NCBI GenBank assembly: GCA_964497615.1
Contig: CAZCEC010000003.1
Location: forward strand, 1 to 64,000
Source: CAZCEC01 sp964497615
Lineage (GTDB): Bacteria > Chloroflexota > Anaerolineae > Anaerolineales > UBA6663
Direction: 5' to 3'
Length of the DNA stretch: 64,000 nucleotides
In this document: in pieces, positions 1-8,009 of the stretch
Layout of the letters: each line of letters starts with the position of its first letter
Numbering within the stretch: the stretch's first letter is position 1
Notes under the pieces: generated by a model
The model's input: only the letters and a program-made list of their open reading frames with translations
Databases searched by the model: none
Told to the model about the DNA's origin: nothing
Made by a program: the position numbers and the translations under genes

Positions 1-696
1 CTCGACGCTATCAGGGCAGATGGGCAAGCGGGTGGGAAGGCCGCCCCATTCGCTCACCTGAGCGGCCAGGACGAGCGAGTTGTACTCGACGATGTCACCC
101 GGCCGAACGGGGGCGCCGGCCGGAACCAGTTCGTTGCCAGTTGGGAGGACGGCCACTCGCGGCCGGCGCCACACCGACACCTCGCCATGGCCGCTGCCCG
201 CCAGGGCCCCCAGGTCCACCGGGCGGAGTCGGCTGTTTACCGGCAGAACCAACTCAGTAGCCACCATGTCTTCGCCCATGGCGCGCACGTTGGTCCAGGG
301 CGCGAGGGCGGCGCGTAGTTCGATGGCCTCCGGCCCGCCGGCTGGCCCAATCAATTGCACGTTCTCCACTGGGACGACGGCGTTGGCCCAGTCTGGCAAG
401 GGATCGCCAGTGTCCACGTACCGGGCGCCGCCATCGAGACCCAGAGCCACGCGCAGCGGTCGGCTTTCGCTGGCGCCGGCTGTGGCGCGGGCGTGGAGGG
501 CGTAGCCATCCATCGCGGCGGCGTGGTAGTGAGGTGAGGAGAGGCGGGCCCACACCGGCGCGGCCGTTACCCGGCCGACCGCCTGATCCAGAGAGACGAC
601 CTCGAGGCCGAGCGGCTGCCACTGGCCAACTTGCGCCAGGGCACTGGTGAACCGCTGCCAGGCCTCGCTAAGGGGAATGTCCTTGAGAAACACCAC
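1..696 (-). CDS. MoeA-type molybdopterin molybdenumtransferase, second copy, 3' part outside window
   Basis: The visible 232 residues are the N-terminal part of a MoeA-family protein, which inserts molybdate into adenylylated molybdopterin to make molybdenum cofactor in the cytoplasm. Visible motifs are HAAAMDGYAL (substrate-binding loop of MoeA), VRAMGEDM, and PRVAVLPTGNELVPAG followed by RPGDIVEYNS. The C-terminal domains lie beyond the left edge. The start is one of two consecutive GTG codons (696 or 693) that follow directly on the stop codon of the upstream zinc-ribbon/NHL gene, which suggests translational coupling. It is the second MoeA-like gene here; many bacteria carry a MoeA fused to a C-terminal periplasmic-binding-type domain, but whether that applies here cannot be seen. 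Confidence 0.88.
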   Translation of the reverse strand, partial: MVFLKDIPLSEAWQRFTSALAQVGQWQPLGLEVVSLDQAVGRVTAAPVWARLSSPHYHAAAMDGYALHARATAGASESRPLRVALGLDGGARYVDTGDPLPDWANAVVPVENVQLIGPAGGPEAIELRAALAPWTNVRAMGEDMVATELVLPVNSRLRPVDLGALAGSGHGEVSVWRRPRVAVLPTGNELVPAGAPVRPGDIVEYNSLVLAAQVSEWGGLPTRLPICPDSVE

Positions 697-2238
697 CTAC
701 TCGTCGGCCGTCAACTGGTACTTGAAGACCGTGTCGTTGGAGACCACATACAGGTGGTTGAGGTTGTCGAAGGTCATGCCGTATACGTATGATACCTCGG
801 GTGGGTCGATGGTTTCCACAAACCGGCCGTCGTTGTCAAAGACCTGGATGCCTCGGATGTCACTCACATAGATGCGGCCCTGCTGATCAATGGCAAGGTC
901 GCCAATGGCACGGAACTGGCCGGCCTCGTCGCCTGCGCCGCCAAACCGGTTCTGGTATTCGCCATCGGCAGAGTAGTGAAAGATCGCCTCAGCGAAAGAG
1001 CCGGCCAGGAAGATGTCGCCGCGGCCATCCACTGCTATGTTGACCGTGGGTTCCAGATCGCCCGTGATGCCGCTGATGGCTTCTTGCACGGCGAACGCGA
1101 CTTCGCCGTCCTCGTCGTAAACGACCAGGTCGTCGCGGTTCTTGTACCAGGTCGCGGCCACGCCGCCGCCGGGCAAGGCCGCCACGTCGCTGAAACCCCA
1201 ATCGTCGGGGTACTCAAGCTGCCTGATCAGGTCGCCGGCCTGCCCGTCATACTGGAAGAGATCGGAACCATACACGAGGTACACGTCCCCTTCGTGCCCA
1301 ACCGCGAAACCGGTCAAGTAGATGTCATTCTCACTGTCGGGCGTCCATTGGGTGACGTAGCGTCCATCGGGGCCAAACACCTGGACCCGGCCGCCGGTGT
1401 ACTCGGCGACATAGATGTTGCCGTCGCCATCCACGCCCACGTGCCGGGCGTCGGTGAACACGCCGCTGCCGGTGCCGGTGCCGCCAAACTTCAGAATGAC
1501 GCGGGGGTACTGATTGGTTATGTCAGCGACCACTTCCTGCACATCATTGGGAAGGATGTCGGTCAGGCCGGGGATTGCCAGCAAGGGCAGCAGCCCGCCG
1601 ACGGAGGCCAGCAGCCCGATGGCAAGGGAGCCCACGACGCTCAACACAACGAGGGCAATGATGCAACCGGCCAACCGATTACCGCCGCCGCTGCGGATGA
1701 CGACCGGCCTGCCGGTGTAACTGCCGGCCATGGGCGTGCCGGCGTAACCCCCCGCCATGGGCGTGCCCGAGAGGGCCGGAGACGGGCTGGAACCCATGGT
1801 AGAGACCTGAATCTGGGGCATCCCCATGCGGTCGAAGCGGAAGATGCCCGAGTCGTCGGTGGAGGCGCCGAAGCCGGTGGAGAGGTGCTGCACGGTGACC
1901 GGCTGACCGGCCGCCATCAAGTCAACCGCCGCGCGCGCGTCGGCTTCGCTGGTGCCGAAGAGTTGCCGGTAAAGCAGGGCCGCCTCGGTCCGCCGCCCAG
2001 ACCGGACCATGTCGCCCATTTCGCGCAGGCGGGGAAGCTGGTCGAGAAAGGGGATGCCGCCCAGGCGGATATTCGCGGACGGCGGTGGTGTGGGGGCGGC
2101 GTCGGGGCTGGGCCGGCGCAGTTCCTCCGGCACGATGACGGTGTTGCCGCAGAACTCACACTGAGCCGCGGCCTCGCCCTCTTCGATTGACAACGACGCA
2201 CCGCACGAAGGGCACGATAGCACCTGTAATCTTGGCAT
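697..2238 (-). CDS. Zinc-ribbon membrane protein with NHL-type beta-propeller
   Basis: 513 residues, no precise family name recognised. Residues 9-30 form a zinc ribbon (CPSC and CEFC pairs). A proline-rich linker and a helical part follow. One strongly hydrophobic segment at about 189-212 (GCIIALVVLSVVGSLAIGLL) should cross the membrane. From about 250 to the end there are repeated blades of NHL type (for example VGVDGDGNIYVAEYTGGRVQVF, shortened here to its key pattern D-x-G-N-I-Y-V), which should form an extracytoplasmic six-bladed propeller. Zinc ribbon inside, propeller outside would make it a sensor or scaffold; that is inference. It sits between two moeA-type genes with 0-10 nt gaps, so it belongs to the same transcript. 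Confidence 0.85.
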   Translation of the reverse strand: MPRLQVLSCPSCGASLSIEEGEAAAQCEFCGNTVIVPEELRRPSPDAAPTPPPSANIRLGGIPFLDQLPRLREMGDMVRSGRRTEAALLYRQLFGTSEADARAAVDLMAAGQPVTVQHLSTGFGASTDDSGIFRFDRMGMPQIQVSTMGSSPSPALSGTPMAGGYAGTPMAGSYTGRPVVIRSGGGNRLAGCIIALVVLSVVGSLAIGLLASVGGLLPLLAIPGLTDILPNDVQEVVADITNQYPRVILKFGGTGTGSGVFTDARHVGVDGDGNIYVAEYTGGRVQVFGPDGRYVTQWTPDSENDIYLTGFAVGHEGDVYLVYGSDLFQYDGQAGDLIRQLEYPDDWGFSDVAALPGGGVAATWYKNRDDLVVYDEDGEVAFAVQEAISGITGDLEPTVNIAVDGRGDIFLAGSFAEAIFHYSADGEYQNRFGGAGDEAGQFRAIGDLAIDQQGRIYVSDIRGIQVFDNDGRFVETIDPPEVSYVYGMTFDNLNHLYVVSNDTVFKYQLTADE

Positions 2239-2248
2239 CGCTCTCTCC

Positions 2249-3496
2249 TCAGAACAGCCGGACGGTAACCACTTCTCCCGCCGCGAGGCCCGTCGCGTCC
2301 ATGGGCACGACGATCATCCCGTCGGCGAACACGAGAGTCAGGATCTGATTGGATTTGCCGAACACCGGTTCGGCGGCCGGGTACTCAGCTTCACCAGCCA
2401 CAGGATTGTAGCGCAATCGCGCGGGGACGTAGTCCAGGCGGCCGGTCTGCGAGGGGAGGTTGTGCGTCAGCCGGGCCGTGACCGTGGGGCGGGCAGGGGG
2501 ATAGAGGCAGCCCTGAAGGCGATACAGGGTGGGCGTAACGAACAAGTCGGCGATGACCATGGCGGATACCGGGTTGCCGGGCAAGCCAAAGACTGGCTTG
2601 CCATCCGCCACGGCCAGCAGGGTGGGTTTGCCGGGCTTGACGGCCACGCCATGCACCAGCACGCCCGGCGCACCCAAGGCGCCCGCCACACGCGCCGTCA
2701 GGTCGCGCGCGCTGACGGAACTGCCGGCGCTGAGGACCAGGGCATCGGCCTCGTCCAGAGCGGCGCGCGCGGCGTCTAGCAGGGCGTCGTAGTTGTCGGG
2801 CACGATGCCGCGCCTGAGGGGCGCGCCGCCGGCCTGCGCCACCTGTCCAGCGAGGGTGTAGGAGTTCACATCGCGCACCTGGCCGGGCCGGACCGCGGCG
2901 TCGGGCGGCACGATCTCGTCGCCCGTGGCCAGGAGGGCGACGCGCGGCTGCCGCGCCACCGTGACGGTGCCGATGCCCAGCGCGGCGAGCGCGCCCACGT
3001 CCTGCGGGCGAAGCCAATGGCCGGCGGGCAGCACCTCCGCGCCGGCTTCAACGTCCTCGCCCACGCGCAGAATGTTCTCGCCCGGAGCCACGGCTTTCAG
3101 GACTTCGATCTCGCTGGCGCGGACCGCCTGGGTCAGTTCCAGCATCACCACGGCGTCGGCGCCGTCGGGCAGCATGCCGCCGGTGTGGACCAGGGCGGCC
3201 TGGCCGCGGGCCAGCCCAAAGTGCGGTGGCCGGCCCATCGGCACTTCTCCGGTGAGACCAAGGTAAGCCGGAAGGGTTTGGCTGGCACCGTAAGTGTCGG
3301 CGGCCTGTACGGCATAGCCGTCCATCAAGGCGCGGGCCTGGGCCGGCAAGGGCTCGGGCGCGAGGATGGAATTCAGTGTCACGCGGCCAGCGGCATCGGC
3401 GGCGGCAATCGCTTCGCCAGCAGGCTGCAGGGGCAGATTGCGCCAGAGCGTATCAAGGGCGGCGGCGGGGGCGAGGACCTTGAAGAACTCAGGCAT
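2249..3496 (-). CDS. moeA: Molybdopterin molybdenumtransferase MoeA
   Basis: 415 residues, the usual full MoeA length. MoeA catalyses the last step of molybdenum cofactor synthesis, joining molybdate to MPT-AMP. Visible motifs: ALMDGYAVQA near residue 60, VRVGEDVEAG-like segment (LRVGEDVEAG), TGDEIVPPDAAVRPGQVRD in the MoCF-like domain, the phosphate-binding-type SAGSSVSARDL, and GLPGNPVSAM near residue 305. The C-terminal beta-barrel domain IV is present. Its start overlaps the end of the UbiA gene by 8 nt, so the two are probably co-translated. All catalytic landmarks appear intact, so this is probably the housekeeping copy, the downstream copy (1-696) being the paralogue. Confidence 0.95.
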   Translation of the reverse strand: MPEFFKVLAPAAALDTLWRNLPLQPAGEAIAAADAAGRVTLNSILAPEPLPAQARALMDGYAVQAADTYGASQTLPAYLGLTGEVPMGRPPHFGLARGQAALVHTGGMLPDGADAVVMLELTQAVRASEIEVLKAVAPGENILRVGEDVEAGAEVLPAGHWLRPQDVGALAALGIGTVTVARQPRVALLATGDEIVPPDAAVRPGQVRDVNSYTLAGQVAQAGGAPLRRGIVPDNYDALLDAARAALDEADALVLSAGSSVSARDLTARVAGALGAPGVLVHGVAVKPGKPTLLAVADGKPVFGLPGNPVSAMVIADLFVTPTLYRLQGCLYPPARPTVTARLTHNLPSQTGRLDYVPARLRYNPVAGEAEYPAAEPVFGKSNQILTLVFADGMIVVPMDATGLAAGEVVTVRLF

Positions 3497-4403
3497 TCAG
3501 CGCCCAGAAGCTAAAGGCCATGAAATAGGAGGTCAGCGCAAAGATGGTGACGGCCAAGAACGCTATCCGGCTGAAACTGATCGGGTCGCCGCGCTGCATG
3601 CGGCGGATGTTGCTGATCTGGAGGAGGATGAGGGGGGAAGCGACGACGACGGCCAGGGCGACCTCGGCGGGCAGGCCGGCAAAGGTGCCTAGTACGGCCA
3701 GGCCCATCGCCAGGATGAGTGCCCAGTTGTGCACGCTGGCGCCGCGACGCCGCCCAAGGCGCACGAGGATGGTGGTCTTGCCGGTCGCTTCGTCGCTCAG
3801 GAAGTCGGGAAACTCGAAGGCCACCAACATGGCGAAGTGGAAAACCACCAAGGGGGCCGTGGCCTGAACCACCAACAGGCTGGGAATGCCGGTATGCAGG
3901 ATATGGCCCAGTCCAGGCACAAAGCCGGCCACGACCACGGAAGCCACGAGTTCGCCGAAGCCGGTTTTCACCAACTCCAGCGGCGGGCTGGAATAGAAAT
4001 AGGCACCCAAGAAGATAAGGGCCATCAGCGCCAGCGCACCCGGCCCGATGGCGTATTCGAACATCAGCCAGATGGCGGCGGCGCTGGCGACTGCCAGGCA
4101 CGCCACGGCGGCGGTGAAGGCCGCCTCGCGCGGAATGCCGCCGGGGCCAAGCATGCCGCTGCCGCCGGAGAAGGGTGTGCGTGACTGGTTGAGCTGGTCG
4201 GTCTCCACATCCCAATACTCATTGAGATAGTGGGTCATGAGCTGCACGCCAGTGACGAACAGCTGGCCCGCCCAGTACGTGCCAAAGTCCAGCGCGTAAC
4301 CCTGCCAGCGCGCGATGAGGGCCCCGAGGGCATACAGCAGAAAGCCGCCCGCCAGAAAATGCGGGCGGGACAGGCGGATGAACGCAAACAGCCGCGCCAG
4401 CAT
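3489..4403 (-). CDS. UbiA-family prenyltransferase (MenA-like)
   Basis: 304 residues with eight or nine hydrophobic segments, typical of the UbiA superfamily of membrane prenyltransferases that attach a polyprenyl chain to an aromatic acceptor. The first aspartate-rich motif is NEYWDVETDQLN (N-x3-D-x3-D) near residue 62, and the second is in DFLSDEATGKTT near residue 200; both bind the Mg-diphosphate of the prenyl donor. Similarity in style is closest to 1,4-dihydroxy-2-naphthoate prenyltransferases (menaquinone synthesis), but other quinone or lipid acceptors are possible and no other men gene is in the window. The start codon overlaps the stop of the cupin gene (ATGA). Confidence 0.88.
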   Translation of the reverse strand: MLARLFAFIRLSRPHFLAGGFLLYALGALIARWQGYALDFGTYWAGQLFVTGVQLMTHYLNEYWDVETDQLNQSRTPFSGGSGMLGPGGIPREAAFTAAVACLAVASAAAIWLMFEYAIGPGALALMALIFLGAYFYSSPPLELVKTGFGELVASVVVAGFVPGLGHILHTGIPSLLVVQATAPLVVFHFAMLVAFEFPDFLSDEATGKTTILVRLGRRRGASVHNWALILAMGLAVLGTFAGLPAEVALAVVVASPLILLQISNIRRMQRGDPISFSRIAFLAVTIFALTSYFMAFSFWALNA

Positions 4404-4864
4404 CAGCGGTTTTGGATCGACCAGTCGAATCCGATGCCAGGATCGTCAAAGGCGATCCGCTGCTCGTCGGGGGCATGCGGGTTGTACGCCTGGGTCACGT
4501 GATAGAACAGGATGACGGGCTTGTGGCCCAGCACCTGGTAGCCGTGCGCCACGCCGGCAGGGATCAGGATGACGACCGGGTTGTCTTCGCCGGCATAGAC
4601 GATCTGGGTGACGCCGTGGGTGGGTGACTCGGGCCGGCGGTCGTAGAGCACGACGCGCGCCATACCGTCCACCACGTACCACACATCGTCCTGGTGATGG
4701 TGCCAGTGAAAGGCTTTGATGACGCCGGGATAAGTCTTGGTGACGGACGACTGCCCGAAGTGCTTAAGGAGTGGTTCGTCATCGCGCACGACCTCGCGAA
4801 AGTAGCCGCGGTCATCGCTGTGGGTAACTAGCTTCTTGACAACAACGTCGTGGATCACTGGCAT
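4403..4864 (-). CDS. RmlC-like cupin (dTDP-4-dehydrorhamnose 3,5-epimerase-related)
   Basis: 153 residues from the preferred ATG at 4864 (MPVIHDVVV), which matches where RmlC-like proteins begin; an in-frame start 21 codons upstream would overlap the preceding gene. The cupin core is recognisable: DDRGYFREVVRDDE, then KAFHWHHHQDDVWYVVDG and VILIPAGVAHGYQVLG. In RmlC the equivalent His and Asp/Tyr residues epimerise C3 and C5 of the dTDP-sugar. Here no other rml gene is nearby, so a different sugar-nucleotide substrate, or a non-epimerase cupin role, is possible. It lies between the DinB-like genes and UbiA in one minus-strand operon. Confidence 0.8.
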   Translation of the reverse strand: MPVIHDVVVKKLVTHSDDRGYFREVVRDDEPLLKHFGQSSVTKTYPGVIKAFHWHHHQDDVWYVVDGMARVVLYDRRPESPTHGVTQIVYAGEDNPVVILIPAGVAHGYQVLGHKPVILFYHVTQAYNPHAPDEQRIAFDDPGIGFDWSIQNR

Positions 4865-4913
4865 TCGCCGACCGCCTGTGGATGAAGGGGAGATGCGCCT
4901 GAGCCTGGATGCC

Positions 4914-5396
4914 CTAGGCCGCGGCAACAGCCTGCCTCACGGCCTCAGCATGCTCGCGGCGGTGTTCGGTGATGCGAAAGAAGAACTGCTCAACGGTGAT
5001 GGTGTCGCCGCGCGCGTGGCGGCCGGTCTTGTCGAGATCGGCCTCGGCGGTCGCGTCGAGGGTGCTCAACACCTTGGCGTGGTCGCGCTCGATGATGTCG
5101 AGGAACTCCTGCACCGTGGTTTCGGCCTGTTTCTGCACCGAGCGGCGGTTGAAGCGGTTGAGATCGAAGCCGTCGGGCACGGTCACTTCGCCCGCGATGC
5201 AGCGGGTGGCCTGGCCGAGCTGGCCCGCCTCCGACACGGCGACATGCGCCAGCACATCGCGGGCCAGCCACTGCGCACCCTCATCCGACGGCACGGGCAT
5301 TAACCATTGTTCGGGCGTCAGCGCGCGAAAGATGACCATGCTGGCGGCGTGATCGGATTCGATTGCGGCGCGGAGTTTCGCTTTGCGTTCGCTCAT
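4914..5396 (-). CDS. DinB / maleylpyruvate-isomerase-like four-helix protein (copy 1)
   Basis: 160 residues, all-helical, of the DinB/MDMPI N-terminal superfamily, a fold that binds a metal with three histidines and often uses a thiol cofactor such as mycothiol or bacillithiol. Candidate metal ligands are in ARDVLAHVAVSE and in the C-terminal ITEHRREHAE. Substrate unknown. It is followed 29 nt upstream by a second, divergent paralogue (5426-5947), so the pair probably arose by tandem duplication. Confidence 0.75.
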   Translation of the reverse strand: MSERKAKLRAAIESDHAASMVIFRALTPEQWLMPVPSDEGAQWLARDVLAHVAVSEAGQLGQATRCIAGEVTVPDGFDLNRFNRRSVQKQAETTVQEFLDIIERDHAKVLSTLDATAEADLDKTGRHARGDTITVEQFFFRITEHRREHAEAVRQAVAAA

Positions 5397-5425
5397 GACG
5401 TGACCTCCCGGGGCGGGGCGACAGC

Positions 5426-5947
5426 CTAGGCCGCTGCGGGCGGCTGCACATCCTGGTGCGGCACGGGCTGCCCCGAGTCGATGGCCCGGCGGATGTCGCG
5501 CTCGTGCAGCATGGTGTGCCGGTAGATGAGTTTGCTCATATTCTCGAGCGGCACCCGGCCAAACCAGGGGTGCCGGCCGACACGGTCAAAGTCGCTGTCC
5601 TGCATCCCCTGCATCATGCCAATCGTGGCGGCCCGGGCGGCTTCGAACTGCGTGATCAAGTCGGCGGTGCTCGCATCACGGAGGGCCGCCACTTGGATCG
5701 CGTTGAATTCGTCGATGATGAAGTCTTCCGGGGCGCCCGAACCGCCAGCCAATATTTGCAGACCGTATTCACGGAAGGTGTTCTCGGCGCTGACGAAGTG
5801 GGCCAGCAGGTCGCGCACGCGCCAGGTGGGGCCGGTGGTGTACACCTGCTGAGAGAAGTTGGCCTCGGTGAGGGTTCGAAAGAAGGCGGCCGTCTTGGCG
5901 CCTTCAGCTTGGAGTCGCTTGACGACGAATTCTTGGCGGTTGGGCAT
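5426..5947 (-). CDS. DinB / maleylpyruvate-isomerase-like four-helix protein (copy 2)
   Basis: 173 residues, same superfamily as the next gene downstream. The pattern W-R-V-R-D-L-L-A-H-F near residue 45 and a C-terminal RHTMLHERDIRRAI supply the histidines expected for the metal site. Members act as thiol-dependent transferases or isomerases; the actual reaction cannot be read from sequence. It is placed 9 nt after the SDR gene stop, so it is probably in the same operon. Confidence 0.75.
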   Translation of the reverse strand: MPNRQEFVVKRLQAEGAKTAAFFRTLTEANFSQQVYTTGPTWRVRDLLAHFVSAENTFREYGLQILAGGSGAPEDFIIDEFNAIQVAALRDASTADLITQFEAARAATIGMMQGMQDSDFDRVGRHPWFGRVPLENMSKLIYRHTMLHERDIRRAIDSGQPVPHQDVQPPAAA

Positions 5948-5956
5948 GGTGTGATG

Positions 5957-6688
5957 TCAGGCGTTGAGGCGGCCGCCATCCACGATGAGCGTCTCGCCGG
6001 TGACGTAGTCCGCCTGCAAAAGGTACAGGACGGCGCGCGCCACATCATAGCCCGAACCGGTGCGTTTGAGAAGGGTGTGCGCCCCAACGGCCTGCCAGCG
6101 CGCCTCATCCCAATCGTCGGGCTTGAGCACCGGGCCGGGCGCGATGGCGTTGACGCGGATGTCGGGCGCAAGCGCCTTGGCAAGCACGCGGGTGGCCATG
6201 ATCAGCCCGGCTTTGCTAACCGAGTGAGCGGGGTAGCGCGCCCACGGCTGAAGCCCCGCCAGGTCGGCAATATTGACGATGGCGCCACCGCCACGGGCGC
6301 GCATGCCTGGCGCGGCCCGCTGGGCTAGGAAGAACGGCGCTGTAAGATTGAGTTCAAGCACCTGGTGCCAGTCGGAGCGGCCAAGGGCGAGTACCTCACC
6401 TGGCTCCATACTGGCGGCCGAATTCACCAGGAGGTCAACGCCCCCTAAATCGGTTTCCGCCGCGGCGAAGATGCGGTCGGGCGCATCGGGCTGGCGCAGG
6501 TCCGCCTGCACCGGCACGGCGCGGACTCCCAATGCCTCAACTTCGGCGACGGTGCTGGCCGCCGCCGAGCTGGCGGTGTGATAGTGGACGACGATGTGGG
6601 CGCCCGCCTCGGCCAGGGCCAAGGCAATCACCCGGCCCAGACGATGGGCCGCGCCCGTGACGACTGCTGTCTTGCCCGCGATATCCAT
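5957..6688 (-). CDS. Pteridine-reductase-like SDR oxidoreductase
   Basis: 243 residues, classical short-chain dehydrogenase fold. The nucleotide-binding motif is TGAAHRLGR (residues 11-19), which is the T-G-x3-R-L-G form used by pteridine reductases (PTR1/FolM) and points to NADPH. NSAAS at 89-93 corresponds to NNAG. In the active site Asp142 replaces the usual serine, as in PTR1, but the position of the catalytic tyrosine is His155 in HSVSK (Lys159 is kept). Linked to two moeA-type genes, so a role in pterin chemistry is attractive but unproven. First gene of the minus-strand operon that runs to position 1; a candidate -10 lies near 6723-6735. Confidence 0.85.
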   Translation of the reverse strand: MDIAGKTAVVTGAAHRLGRVIALALAEAGAHIVVHYHTASSAAASTVAEVEALGVRAVPVQADLRQPDAPDRIFAAAETDLGGVDLLVNSAASMEPGEVLALGRSDWHQVLELNLTAPFFLAQRAAPGMRARGGGAIVNIADLAGLQPWARYPAHSVSKAGLIMATRVLAKALAPDIRVNAIAPGPVLKPDDWDEARWQAVGAHTLLKRTGSGYDVARAVLYLLQADYVTGETLIVDGGRLNA

Positions 6689-6810
6689 GCTATGCCCCGC
6701 GCCGGTTCATGCGCGGAGTGTAGCATACTACCTGTGGCCGACCAGCGGGTGGAATTCGCCCAGATCGTCACCAGGAGCGGTCACGGCTCCGGGTCTGAGC
6801 CGGTGTTGAC

Positions 6811-6845
6811 AAGAAAAGTCGCCGAGCGGCGGGAGCCGCTCGGCG
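6811..6845 (-). terminator. Intrinsic terminator of the L,D-transpeptidase gene
   Basis: A perfect 11-bp stem (CGCCGAGCGGC at 6820-6830 and its complement at 6835-6845) with a GGGA loop, followed on the minus strand by a T-rich stretch (ACTTTTCTT, 6819-6811). It lies just after the transpeptidase stop at 6867. Confidence 0.85.
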
Positions 6846-6866
6846 TATTTCAGAGGAGGCGGTGGC

Positions 6867-7904
6867 TTAGTAGCGCACGACGACGGGCGTGCCGTAGGTG
6901 GACCAGTTGAAGGCCCATTCGGCTTCGGGTGTGGGCATGTTCACGCAGCCGTGGCTCATCGGCGTGCCGAAGTTGCTGTGCCAGTAGGTGCCGTGCAGGC
7001 CGTAACCCTTGTAGAAGTACATGGTGTACGGCACGTTGGGCAGATCGTAGCCCGGCCCGCGCATGCGGGTGGACTCGTAGCGCAGGTAGATGTAGAACGT
7101 GCCGACGACGGTCGGGGTACCCGGCAACCCGCTGGAGATCAGGGTCGAGCGGACTAAGGTGTCACCCTCGTAGGCGTACAGGGTTTGGTCCGACAGGTCC
7201 ACCAGGAAGTAGCGGCCAGCGAAGTCGCCGCCGGACGGCGCGGGGTTGGACGGGGGCGTCGTGCTGCCGTCGTTGGCAGGAATGACGAGGCGTTGGCCGG
7301 TGTAGATGATGGTGGAAGCCAGCCCGTTGGCTTGCTGAATGGCAGGCCAAGACACGCCATAGCGCACCCCGATCTTGTGGAGGGTATCGCCGGGCTGGAC
7401 GATGTGCACCGTGCCGCTGCCGGAGGGGGGCGGGGCAGGGGTGGGGGCCGGGGCCCCAGTGTCGGCGGGCGGCGGGTTGGCAGGGGCGCCATTGCCGGGG
7501 ATGATCAGTCGTTGGCCGGTGTAGACCGTGGTGCCGGCGATGCTATTGACGGCCGCGATCTTGGTCCAAACCATACCGTACTTGAGGCCAATAGTAAAAA
7601 GGGTTTCGCCGGCCTGCACAATGTGCACGCCTCCGGTCTGCTCGCCGGTGGAAGGCGGCGGGTTGGCGGGTGCATTCGGGTCGGGGATGATTAGCGACTG
7701 CCCGGCGTAGATGCGGTCACCCGTGAAGCCGTTGGCGACCCGAATGGCATCCATGGAAACGCCGAACCGCACCGAGATGCGGAAGAGGGTGTCGCCGGGC
7801 TGAACCACGTAGGTTTGCGAGTCGGCGGCGGCGATGCCGGCGGTGGCGGCCAACAGGGTGATGGCCAGCAGGGCTGACAGCCAGGCTCGTTTGAGGCGTG
7901 ACAT
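6867..7904 (-). CDS. Secreted LysM x3 L,D-transpeptidase (YkuD family)
   Basis: 345 residues. A cleavable signal peptide is clear at 1-27 (basic start, hydrophobic core, AAA-D). Three LysM peptidoglycan-binding repeats follow, at about 32-75, 93-137 and 166-210, each beginning with the pattern V-Q-P/A-G-D/E-T-L and separated by Pro/Thr-rich linkers. The C-terminal third is a YkuD domain with the catalytic motif HGTYWHSNFGTPMSHGCVNM (His and Cys in S-H-G-C-V). Such enzymes make 3-3 peptide cross-links or anchor proteins to peptidoglycan. ATG at 7904 is preceded by a good AGGAG. It is monocistronic, with its own promoter and terminator. Confidence 0.93.
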   Translation of the reverse strand: MSRLKRAWLSALLAITLLAATAGIAAADSQTYVVQPGDTLFRISVRFGVSMDAIRVANGFTGDRIYAGQSLIIPDPNAPANPPPSTGEQTGGVHIVQAGETLFTIGLKYGMVWTKIAAVNSIAGTTVYTGQRLIIPGNGAPANPPPADTGAPAPTPAPPPSGSGTVHIVQPGDTLHKIGVRYGVSWPAIQQANGLASTIIYTGQRLVIPANDGSTTPPSNPAPSGGDFAGRYFLVDLSDQTLYAYEGDTLVRSTLISSGLPGTPTVVGTFYIYLRYESTRMRGPGYDLPNVPYTMYFYKGYGLHGTYWHSNFGTPMSHGCVNMPTPEAEWAFNWSTYGTPVVVRY

Positions 7905-7957
7905 AAAATTGCTCCTGAGTGAATCAGCGCCCCAGGATAGGACGCTGGTTGGAAATT

Positions 7958-7985
7958 AGTCTATCACTAGACGGATTCAGTGCAA
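7958..7985 (-). promoter_or_regulatory. Sigma70-type promoter of the L,D-transpeptidase gene
   Basis: On the minus strand TTGCAC (7985-7980), 16-bp spacer, TAGACT (7963-7958). This gives a leader of about 50 nt ending in AGGAG before the ATG at 7904. Confidence 0.6.
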
Positions 7986-8009
7986 AATCAGTTCCAGACG
8001 TGGGCGGCG

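Noticed and set aside
976..2190. A 404-codon plus-strand frame opposite the zinc-ribbon/NHL gene
   Set aside because: No recognisable domain; the minus strand has a zinc ribbon, a membrane segment and propeller repeats in order.
4865..4927. Upstream start adding 21 residues to the cupin protein
   Set aside because: The extension is Arg/Ser/Pro-rich and unlike RmlC N-termini, and overlaps the preceding gene; ATG 4864 is preferred.
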